From Sipunculus nudus (taxonomy: Eukaryota; Annelida; Sipuncula; Golfingiida; Sipunculidae), in the NCBI GenBank assembly GCA_026874595.1, contig CM049313.1, positions 30,998,008 through 31,062,007 on the forward strand: a DNA stretch of 64,000 bases. Direction: 5' to 3'. Positions 12,059-22,252 of the stretch are shown in pieces. The translations under genes were made by a program, and so were the position numbers. A model generated the notes under the pieces. It made no database searches, had not been told where the DNA came from, and saw nothing but the letters and a program-made list of their open reading frames with translations. How positions within the stretch are numbered: the first letter of the stretch is position 1; each line of letters opens with the position of its first letter.

Positions 12059-12468
12059 AGATAAAGTCTGAGAGGAAAAGGTAATATAGGCCATGGCTAG
12101 TTGACATGATTGGTTTGCATTGATGAGTAAGAAATTGTTGCATATAATATTTTGTGACCAAAGTATGCATAAAAAAATCGTGAAAAATCAGGTGGACAGG
12201 GGGTGTGGAATGGACTATAATTATTATAACCATATTCCTAGGACCTCAACAAGAAGTACAGGTACAAGATAAAGTCTAAGAGGAAAAGGTAATATAGGCC
12301 ATGGCTGGTTGACATGATTGGTTTGCATTGATGAGTAAGAAATTGTTTCATATAATATTTTGTGACCAAAGTATGCATAAAAAAATCGTGAAAAATCAGG
12401 TGGACAAGGGGTGTGGAATCGACTATAATTATTATAACCATATTCCTAGGACCTCAACAAGAAGTACA
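12059..12468. repeat. tandem duplication, 2 x 202 bp (offset 208)
   Basis: 12059-12260 and 12267-12468 are near identical, sharing AGATAAAGTCT, GGCCATGGCT, AAAAAAATCGTGAAAAATCAG and CCTAGGACCTCAACAAGAAG. The first copy has TTGTTGCATATAA where the second has TTGTTTCATATAA. Minus-strand frames of 60 and 67 codons in the two copies are related only because the DNA is duplicated. Confidence 0.95.
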
Positions 12469-12524
12469 AGTTATTATTATCATGGTTTGAAGATCTATCA
12501 GTAATTATTATCACAATCCTAGGA

Positions 12525-12758
12525 TTTTTAGCTCAGCTGATCGACTGAAAGTCAATTGAGGTATAGGAATGGCGCTTTGTCCGTCGTCCATCTGGCTGTC
12601 AGTTAGCAGGGCACAAATTGTAACTGCTGACCCTAGGAACCTGTATCTGAATATCTAGGGAGGCCAATAAAAAATCTCTCAGAAACCTGAAATTAGGTCA
12701 CTGTGACCTATATCCTCTGACCTAAATGGGTTTGTAAGTGACCCACAGATCCCTTGTT
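12525..12758 (+). mobile_element. 234-bp deleted AGCTCAGCTGAC-family copy
   Basis: It starts TTTTTAGCTCAGCTGA and has GTCCGTCGTCCATCTG, AATATCTAGGGAGGCCAATA and AGGTCACTGTGACCTATATC. It then passes straight to the terminal motif GTGACCCACAGATCCCTTGTT. Compared with 54244-55965, the interior is missing, making this a short deletion derivative with both ends present. Confidence 0.75.
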
Positions 12759-13510
12759 ATCTGTTGATACAGAGGATGTTGAAGGTACTTTCATGAAATG
12801 TTTATGTCTACATGACTATAAACTGGACTTTTTTTGTCTTCTTGTTATAAATTGAATTTAAAAATATTATTATTTCCCACAAGGAAATGATTAAGGTTAT
12901 GTTCTGGATCACTGGTCAATGTGACCTGTTTGTTATACTATGTAATAAACCTGTCAGTCAGTGCTTCTTGTATGACCCTTTTCTGTACCATTTATGGCAC
13001 CTGTCTCTTTGACTGAATATTGAGCTGGTCAACACATTTAAGTGTTATGCATTCACACAAGCCTACAGCCATCAAAGGCCTGCAATAGTAGTCCATCATG
13101 AAATAGGTCCTTAAGGTCTGTTCATGTATTGAGTACCACACTGGCAAAGCTAAAATGCTAGATTTTCACAAAGGTACTCTACTGAGCATAGACATTTACA
13201 AACCCAGGTCATCTGACCTTTAATAACCCCACCCTTCACACAGTCAGTGTGGTTACATTTGAGTGGTCATTTGATATAGCTACCAGTGTAAATCACTTCC
13301 CCTTATACAGGCTGTGTCACTAAAGTCATGTCAATAGTTCTACCCTGGTTATCAACCTTCACCTAAACTGTCTGTTACCATTCGCTTGATGTTACCAACC
13401 TCTTGACCAACTCAAATATGAAGTGACTAATGAATCAAGGTCATGGCTATATCCTGAAGGTCGAAGAAGAGAGAAACTAGGACTTATATGATATATGACA
13501 TACTTAATGG
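12759..13510. other. non-coding spacer
   Basis: Single-copy sequence with no recognised gene or element before the duplicated left flank of the 65-bp array. Confidence 0.6.
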
Positions 13511-13529
13511 TTATCTAATGCAGCCAAGT

Positions 13530-14190
13530 ACATGCAGACCCAACTAGAATATTACTGGAACAAACAAAATGGGAATCATGTGTCAGTAAGCGCAGGTATC
13601 TTGAACCCACTAGAACAACAACAGTATGATCATAATGAGATCCATTGTCAGTAACCAAGGTACCCTGAACCCACTAAAACAACAACAGTATAATCATAAT
13701 GAGATCCAGTGTAATTAAGCCCAGGTATCCTGAACTCACTAGAACAACAACAGTATAATCATCATGAGATCCAGTGTAAGTAAGCCTAGGTATCATGAAT
13801 CATAATGAGATCCAGTGTCAGTAACCAGGGTAACCTTAACCCACTAGAACAACAAAGGTATAATCATCATGAGATTCAATGTAAGTAACCAGGGTATTCT
13901 GAACCCACTAGAATAACAGTATAATCATAATGAGATCCAGTGTAAGTAAGCCCAGGTATCCTGAACTCACTAGAACAACAACAGAATAATCATAATGAGT
14001 AAGCCCAGGTATCCTGAACTCACTAGAACAACAACAGTATAATCATAATGAGGTCCAGTGTCACTAACCAGGGTAACCTTAACCCACTAGAACAACAACA
14101 GTATAATCATAATGAGATCCAGTGTCAGTAACCAGGGTATCCTAACCCACTAGAACAACAACAGTATAATCATCATGAGATCCAGTGTAA
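13530..14190. repeat. 65-bp minisatellite, left block
   Basis: Units of about 65 bp contain GTATCCTGAACCCACTAGAA, CAACAACAGTATAATCATAA and TGAGATCCAGTGTAAGTAAG. A shortened variant with CCTAGGTATCATGAATCATAATG lies at 13775-13815. The block is interrupted exactly at 14190/14191 by a transposon and resumes at 16058. Confidence 0.93.
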
Positions 14191-14319
14191 CCCTTAGCAA
14201 AAAACGAGCTTGCCTCGCACTGTTGCTGCAAACTTGCTGCAGCTTTGCAGCAACCTTGCAGCAAGGTCACAATTTGCTATGCAAATTAGTTTGCGGCAAC
14301 CTTGCTGCAACCAATGTTC

Positions 14320-14620
14320 CCGCAGCCCTTTTCCTACAGCCTTCTCGCACACTTTCCCGCAGCCTTCTCGCACACTTCCTGCAGCCTCGCACACTTCCTG
14401 CAGCTTCTCGCACATTTTCCCGCAGCCTTCTCGCACACTTTCCCGCAACCTTCTCACACACTTCCTGCAGCCTTGCTCACTTTCTGCAGCTTCTCGCACA
14501 CTTTCCCGCAGCCTTCTTGCACACTTTCCTGCAGCCTTCTTGCACACTTCCTGCAGCCTTGCACACTTTCTGCAGCTTCTCGCACACTTTCCCGCAGCCT
14601 TCTCGCAAACTTTCCCGCAG
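14320..14620. repeat. ~20-23-bp tandem repeat inside the transposon
   Basis: About a dozen imperfect units built on TTTCCCGCAGCCTTCTCGCACAC and TTCCTGCAGCCTTGCACAC. The GC-rich composition contrasts sharply with the surrounding AT-rich DNA. Confidence 0.85.
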
Positions 14621-15727
14621 CAGGGGCCAATAAGATAGCAGCCATGATATGTATAAACAACAGCACGTGGGCTCAGTTATTGTGTACAAGCAGACATGCC
14701 ATGTCATTAGTCAGTGACTGTCTCTGCTCCAAATATAAATGCAGGTACTCAACAGAACAAGCTCTCATGAAACTCCATTTAATTTGCACATACAATTAAA
14801 CCTTAATCCATAATGCCTTTTAAATATAAACCAAACTTAATCAAGCTTTGTTAGAAATTACACCTTGATGAATATGAATCAGAGTACACAGTCACACGAA
14901 TCCTGCATGAAGTTGTGTAGCTACATAGCTGAATAAAAGTTCTGGGTGAGTTTATTGTCAGGCCAAGGACTGGAAACATGAACCACAAAGTGACATTGGG
15001 TAACTTCAATATTGTTAGGAATTTCCCGTTTACTTAGGGTGACATCTATAGACATGAGTCGAACAGAATTTAGCAAATCAACTTTAAATGAAGCTTAGCC
15101 TGAAAATTTTAAAGTTTGTGTGAAGATGAAAACAAAACCTTATTTAAAGTAACTGTTTCATATTCAAATCAATAAAACTCAAAATGCATTGGAGTTCAAT
15201 AAATGCATGATATACATGTTAACCACAGAATTTTTTCATGCTGCCTTTGATATATCTGCCTTCCAGCTTGAAAACATCTTTCAATCCCACCATTAATCTT
15301 AGACTTAGTTTTTACTTTTCCACAAAATAAAATTTAATACTACACTTTCTGTGTATAAAATTACTTGAGGAAAAATCAATCTTATCAGTGCTGGGCAGCC
15401 CTTTATCAATGCTTGCTGCGGCAGCCCTTAGGGTACAAATATGTAGTTCAAACTTACTGGTGGTAGTAACATAACACCCTCTCTTTGTTCCTCCCATCAA
15501 CTAATTGTATGTTCTAATTAATCCAATGAGTCCTCTGAACATGCTGGATCTGTTGAATGTTACTCTTACTTGAACTATTTGGCACAGATCTTCATATTTT
15601 TAGAAGAGCTAACAAAGCACTGTCTTTTCCTTATTTTGCAGAAATGGCTGCCTTTTCCTCCAAAATCATGTTAGCCAATCACAGCAGGGTAAGACAGGAA
15701 ATAGTAGAGCAAATAAAACTGTAAAAG

Positions 15728-15900
15728 ACTGCGGCTAGCCGCAATCCTCCCGCAGCCTTCCTTCGCACAGCATCCAGTTAACTCTATGAGGCTGCGGCTA
15801 GCCGCAACCCTCCCGCAGCCTTCCTGCACACAGTATTAAAATACTCTATAGGACTGCGGCTAGCCGCAACCCTCCTGCAACCTTCCAGCACACAATTCAG
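15728..15900. repeat. three ~63-bp repeats each with TGCGGCTAGCCGCA palindrome
   Basis: Perfect 14-bp palindromes TGCGGCTAGCCGCA start at 15730, 15793 and 15855, each followed by a CCTCCCGCAGCCTTCC-type tail. They lie near the right end of the 14191-16057 transposon and may act as subterminal protein-binding sites (inference). Confidence 0.9.
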
Positions 15901-16057
15901 ATTTGCTGCACACTTTCCTGCAGCCTTTGCCAGGCAGTGGGAAGCAAGCAACTAGCCGCAGCCTTCCTGCACACTCTTCTTGCAGCCTATTTTGGTTTCT
16001 GCTGCTTTGCAGCACTGTTGCAGCAAAGCAGCGGCAAACTTTTCATTTTGCTAAGGG

Positions 16058-17067
16058 AAGTAAGCCTAGGTATCATGAATCATAATGAGATCCAGTGTCA
16101 GTAACCAGGGTAACCTTATCTAATGCAGCCAAGTACATACAGACCCAACTAGAATATTACTGGAACAAACAAAATGGGAATCATGTGTCAGTAAGCGCAG
16201 GTATCTTGAACCCACTATAACAACAACAGTATGATCATAATGAGATCCAGTGTAAGTAAGCCCAGGTATCCTGAACCCACTAGAACAACAACAGTATAAT
16301 CATAATGAGATCCAGTGTAAGTAAGCCCAGGTATCCTAAACTCACTAGAACAACAACAGTATAATCATAATGAGATCCAGTGTAAGTAAGCCCAGGTATC
16401 CTGAACTCACTAGAACAACAACAGTATAATCATAATGAGGTCCAGTGTCACTAACCAGGGTAACCTTAACCCACTAGAACAACAACAGTATAATCATAAT
16501 GAGATCCAGTGTAAGTAACCAGGGTATCCTAAACCTACTAGAACAACTGCAGTATAATCATAATGAGATCCAGTGTAAGTAACCAGGGTATCCTGAACTC
16601 ACTAGAACAACAACAGTATAATCATTATGAGATCCAGTGTCAGTAACCAGGGTATTCTGAACCCAATAGAACAACAGTATAATCATAATGATATCAAGTG
16701 TTAGTAAGCCCAGGTATCTTGAACCCACTAGAACAACAACAGTATGATCATAATGAGATCCAGTGTAAGTAACCAGGGTATCCTGAACCCACTAGAACAA
16801 CAACAGTATAATCATAATGAGATCCAGTGTAAGTAAGCCCAGGTATCCTGAACCCACTAGAACAACAGTATAATCATAATGAGATCCAGTGTAAGTAACC
16901 AGGGTATCCTGAACTCACTAGAACAACAGTATAATCATAATGAGATCCAGTGTAAGTAACCAGGGTATCCTGAACTCACTAGAACAACAGTATAATCATA
17001 ATGAGATCCAGTGTTAGTAAGCCAGGATATCATGAACCCACCAGAAAAAAAACAGTATAATTACAAT
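16058..17067. repeat. 65-bp minisatellite, right block
   Basis: The array resumes directly at the transposon edge with AAGTAAGCCTAGG. At 16116-16119 it passes into a second copy of the array's left flank (TTATCTAATGCAGCCAAG, also at 13511), then continues for about 13 units. Some units lack one CAA (CTAGAACAACAGTATAATC). Confidence 0.93.
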
Positions 17068-17618
17068 GAGATGCAGTGTCAGTTGGCCAAAGACAGTCAC
17101 CCCACAATAATAATTATAATGAGATGCAGTGTCAGTAGGCCAAAGACAGTCACCCCACAATAATAATTATAATGAGATCCAGTGTCAGTAGGCCAAAGAC
17201 AGTCACCCCACAATAATAATTATAATGAGATCCAGTGTCAGTAGGCCAAAGACAGTTACCCCACAATAATAATTATAATGAGATCCAGTGTCAGTAGGCC
17301 AAAGACAGTCACCCCACAATAATAATTATAATGAGATCAAGTGTCAGTAAGCCAAAGACAGTCACCCCACAATAATAATTATAATGAGATCCAGTGTCAG
17401 TAGGCCAAAGACAGTCACCCCACAGTAATAATTATAATGAGATCAAGTGTCAGTAGGCCAAAGACAGTCACCCCACAATAATAATTATAATGAGATCAAG
17501 TGTCAGTAGGCCAAAGACAGTCACCCCACAATAATAATTATAATGAGATCCAGTGTCAGTAGGCCAAAGACAGTCACCCCACAATAATAATTATAATGAG
17601 ATCCAGTGTCAGTAGGCC
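17068..17618. repeat. 53-bp minisatellite (~10 units)
   Basis: Units contain GAGATCCAGTGTCAGTAGGC, CAAAGACAGTCACCCCACAA and TAATAATTATAAT. They share TAATGAGATCCAGTGTCAGTA with the neighbouring 65-bp units but replace the remainder, so this array appears derived from the same seed. Confidence 0.95.
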
Positions 17619-18401
17619 AGAACGAACATCTAGTCTGACGAAGTATTGCTGTTATTGGACCTGATTATGATTATTAATTGTGTTGTTATAATATTAAAAC
17701 ACTGAAAGGACAACTGGTAATTGTATTTTATGCATGTACATGTTATTTCATAACCTGTGATATATAAAATTTAAAAGGAGTGTTTGTTAACCAGATGTAT
17801 TTTGATGTACAGGTACACTTCACAGGTTTTATTGTAATCCTATGGTGTATGGTGACAAGGAGCCTGTGTTCATTTCAAAGATACAGGATGATGTGGGTGT
17901 TTCTCATTTAGGAGTGTCTGTGCTTTATATGCCCGCTAATGGCTGAGGCCTCATGCAATGTAGACCTTTTGTCATGTCTTGGGCCCGGAGCAGTGTCACA
18001 GTTACAAGTAATGTCATTTTGTTGGGGGACTATTTTTACTTCTATCAGAGGGAACCTTTTCTTGGATTCTGAAAAAAGCTACTTTTGAGCAGTATGTGTT
18101 TTTTCTATTAGAATTTGGCCCAGACGTAGAGGAGATGTAGAACATCAGATTGTCAGTCTCTGCCTGTGCTCTGTGGAAGAACCAGTGTGGAAATGCAAAT
18201 TAAAACTGTTTGAATGTTGGCTCTTTTTAACGTATTCTAATTGATTACTAATTGTGGTAGAAAAACACAAACTGACAAATAACAAAGCAGACAGATGCTG
18301 AACAGATGGTCTCATGCGTGGCAAACCCAAACATTTACATCCTTCAGGGGTGAGGGAGTGCACCATATCAAAAGCTTGATGGACTGGTATGATTAAGTCA
18401 A
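17619..18401. other. non-coding spacer
   Basis: No supportable gene. The 96-codon minus frame at 18145-18435 runs into the satellite at its far end. Confidence 0.6.
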
Positions 18402-18658
18402 TGACTGAGGTTACTGGGCCTGGACTTCCTCCCACATGGACACAGCCAGGGTATCAATGTGTCATGTTCATTACACCCAGACACAGTCTGAGTGTGACTG
18501 AGGTGACTGGGCCTGGATTTCCTCTCACATGGACACAGCCAGGGTATCAATGTGTCATGTTCATTACATCCAGACACAGTCTGAGTGTGACTGAGTTGAC
18601 TGGGCCTGGACTTCCTCTCACATGGACACAGCCAGGGTATCAATGTGTCATGTTCATT

Positions 18659-21600
18659 ACACCCAGACACAGTCTGAGTGTGACTGAGGTGACTGGGCCT
18701 GGACTTCCTCTCACATGGACACAGCCAGGGTATCAATGTGTCATGTTCATTACACCCAGACACAGTCTGAGTGTGACTGAGTTGACTGGGCCTGGATTTC
18801 CTCCCACATGGACACAGCCAGGGTATCAATGTGTCATGTTCATTACACACAGACACAGTCTGAGTGTGACTGAGGTGACTGGGCCTGGACTTCCTCTCAC
18901 ATGGACACAGCCAGGGTATCAATGTGTCATGTTCATTACACCCAGACACAGTCTGAGTGTGACTGAGGTGACTGGGCTTGGACTTCCTCTCACATGGACA
19001 CAGCCAGGGTATCAATGTGTCATGTTCATTACACACTCAGACTGTTACACCCAGACACAGTCTGAGTGTGACTGAGGTGACTGGGCTTGGACTTCCTCTC
19101 ACATGGACACAGCCAGGGTATCAATGTGTCATGTTCATTACACCCAGACAGAGTCTGAGTGTGACTGAGGTGACTGGGCCCGGACTTCCTCTCACATGGA
19201 CACAGCCAGGGTATCAATGTGTCATGTTCATTACACCCAGACACAGTCTGAGTGTGACTGAGGTGACTGGGCCTGGATTTCCTCTCACATGGACACAGCC
19301 AGGGTATCAATGTGTCATGTTCATTACACACTCAGACTGTTACACCCAGACACAGTCTGAGTGTGACTGAGGTGACTGGGCCTGGACTTCCTCTCACATG
19401 GACACAGCCAGGGTATCAATGTGTCATGTTCATTACACCAAGACAGTCTGAGTGTGACTGAGGTGACTGGGCCCGGACTTCCTCTCACATGGACACAGCA
19501 AGGGTATCAATGTGTCATGTTCATTACATCCAGACACAGTCTGAGTGTGACTGAGGTGACTGGGCCTGGACTTCCTCTCACATGGACACAGCCAGGGTAT
19601 CAATGTGTCATGTTCATTACATCCAGACACAGTCTGAGTGTGACTGAGTTGACTGGGCCTGGATTTCCTCCCACATGGACACAGCCAGGGTATCAATGTG
19701 TCATGTTCATTACACCCAGACACAGTCTGAGTGTGACTGAGGTGACTGGGCCTGGACTTCCTCCCACATGGACACAGCCAGGGTATCAATGTGTCATGTT
19801 CATTACACCCAGACACAGTCTGAGTGTGACTGAGGTGACTGGGCCTGGATTTCCTCTCACAAAGACACAGCCAGGGTATCAATGTGTCATGTTCATTACA
19901 CCCAGACACAGTCTGAGTGTGACTGAGGTGACTGGGCCTGGATTTCCTCTCACATGGACACAGCCAGGGTATCAATGTGTCATGTTCATTACACCCAGAC
20001 ACAGTCTGAATGTGACTGAGGTGACTTGGCCTGGACTTCCTCTCACATGGACACAGCCAGGGTATCAATGTGTCATGTTCATCACACCCAGACACAGTCT
20101 GAGTGTGACTGAGGTGAGTTGGCCTGGACTTCCTCTCACATGGACACAGCCAGGGTATCAATGTGTCATGTTCATTACACCCAGACACAGTCTGAGTGTG
20201 ACTGAGGTGACTGGGCTTGGACTTCCTCTCACATGGACACAGCCAGGGTATCAATGTGTCATGTTCATTACACCCAGACACAGTCTGAGTGTGACTGAGG
20301 TGACTGGGCCTGGACTTCCTCTCACATGGACACAGCCAGGGTATCAATGTGTCATGTTCATTACACCCAGACACAGTCTGAGTGTGACTGAGGTGACTGG
20401 GCTTGGACTTCCTCTCACATGGACACAGCCAGGGTATCAATGTGTCATGTTCATCACACCCAGACACAGTCTGAGTGTGACTGAGGTGACTGGGCCTGGA
20501 CTTCCTCTCACATGGACACAGCCAGGGTATCAATGTGTCATGTTCATTACACCCAGACACAGTCTGAGTGTGACTGAGTTGACTGGGCCTGGATTTCCTC
20601 CCACATGGACACAGCCAGGGTATCAATGTGTCATGTTCATTACACACAGACACAGTCTGAGTGTGACTGAGGTGACTGGGCCTGGACTTCCTCTCACATG
20701 GACACAGCCAGGGTATCAATGTGTCATGTTCATTACACCCAGACACAGTCTGAGTGTGACTGAGGTGACTGGGCTTGGACTTCCTCTCACATGGACACAG
20801 CCAGGGTATCAATGTGTCATGTTCATTACACACTCAGACTGTTACACCCAGACACAGTCTGAGTGTGACTGAGGTGACTGGGCTTGGACTTCCTCTCACA
20901 TGGACACAGCCAGGGTATCAATGTGTCATGTTCATTACACCCAGACAGAGTCTGAGTGTGACTGAGGTGACTGGGCCCGGACTTCCTCTCACATGGACAC
21001 AGCCAGGGTATCAATGTGTCATGTTCATTACACCCAGACACAGTCTGAGTGTGACTGAGGTGACTGGGCCTGGATTTCCTCTCACATGGACACAGCCAGG
21101 GTATCAATGTGTCATGTTCATTACACACTCAGACTGTTACACCCAGACACAGTCTGAGTGTGACTGAGGTGACTGGGCCTGGACTTCCTCTCACATGGAC
21201 ACAGCCAGGGTATCAATGTGTCATGTTCATTACACCAAGACAGTCTGAGTGTGACTGAGGTGACTGGGCCCGGACTTCCTCTCACATGGACACAGCAAGG
21301 GTATCAATGTGTCATGTTCATTACATCCAGACACAGTCTGAGTGTGACTGAGGTGACTGGGCCTGGACTTCCTCTCACATGGACACAGCCAGGGTATCAA
21401 TGTGTCATGTTCATTACATCCAGACACAGTCTGAGTGTGACTGAGTTGACTGGGCCTGGATTTCCTCCCACATGGACACAGCCAGGGTATCAATGTGTCA
21501 TGTTCATTACACCCAGACACAGTCTGAGTGTGACTGAGGTGACTGGGCCTGGACTTCCTCCCACATGGACACAGCCAGGGTATCAATGTGTCATGTTCAT

Positions 21601-22252
21601 TACACCCAGACACAGTCTGAGTGTGACTGAGGTGACTGGGCCTGGATTTCCTCTCACATGGACACAGCCAGGGTATCAATGTGTCATGTTCATTACACCC
21701 AGACACAGTCTGAGTGTGACTGAGGTGACTGGGCCTGGATTTCCTCTCACATGGACACAGCCAGGGTATCAATGTGTCATGTTCATTACACCCAGACACA
21801 GTCTGAATGTGACTGAGGTGACTTGGCCTGGACTTCCTCTCACATGGACACAGCCAGGGTATCAATGTGTCATGTTCATCACACCCAGACACAGTCTGAG
21901 TGTGACTGAGGTGAGTTGGCCTGGACTTCCTCTCACATGGACACAGCCAGGGTATCAATGTGTCATGTTCATTACACCCAGACACAGTCTGAGTGTGACT
22001 GAGGTGACTGGGCTTGGACTTCCTCTCACATGGACACAGCCAGGGTATCAATGTGTCATGTTCATTACACCCAGACACAGTCTGAGTGTGACTGAGGTGA
22101 CTGGGCCTGGACTTCCTCTCACATGGACACAGCCAGGGTATCAATGTGTCATGTTCATTACACCCAGACACAGTCTGAGTGTGACTGAGGTGACTGGGCT
22201 TGGACTTCCTCTCACATGGACACAGCCAGGGCATCAATGTGTCATGTTCATT
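18659..22252. repeat. 1,797-bp tandem duplication inside the 93-bp satellite
   Basis: 18659-20455 and 20456-22252 carry the same order of unit variants, including two 16-bp insertions and one 2-bp deletion (CACCAAGACAGTC at 19436 and 21233) at matching positions. 1,797 equals 19 units plus 32 minus 2. Differences noted are AAAGAC at 19861 versus ATGGAC at 21658, and GTATCAA versus GCATCAA near 22232. Confidence 0.92.
19032..19070. repeat. 13-bp stem / 13-nt loop hairpin from 16-bp insertion
   Basis: CACACTCAGACTG, a 13-base spacer, then CAGTCTGAGTGTG form a perfect inverted repeat. It arises where a 16-bp insertion (ACACTCAGACTGTTAC) interrupts the ordinary unit. Equivalent sites start near 19328, 20829, 21125, 23372 and 23759; a one-mismatch version is near 24149. 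Confidence 0.93.

Larger units (their letters stand above)
14191..16057. mobile_element. 1,867-bp non-autonomous TIR transposon
   Basis: It begins CCCTTAGCAAAA (14191-14202) and ends with the perfect inverse TTTTGCTAAGGG (16046-16057). It is flanked by AA on both sides. The unoccupied target survives at 13751-13833: GTGTAAGTAAGCC there corresponds to GTGTAA before and AAGTAAGCC after the element, so the target duplication is 2 bp (AA). Subterminal regions are rich in GCTGCAA/TTGCAGC words. The left interior has a GCAGCCTTCTCGCACACTTT minisatellite and the right interior three GCGGCTAGCCGC repeats. The open frames of up to 165 codons in it derive from the internal repeats; no transposase is visible. 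A 2-bp target duplication is known for ISL2EU-type elements, but assignment is tentative. Confidence 0.9.

Noticed and set aside
14175-14799. Overlapping 142-165-codon frames in the transposon as a transposase
   Set aside because: They are translations of the GC-rich ~22-bp internal repeat in several frames at once.
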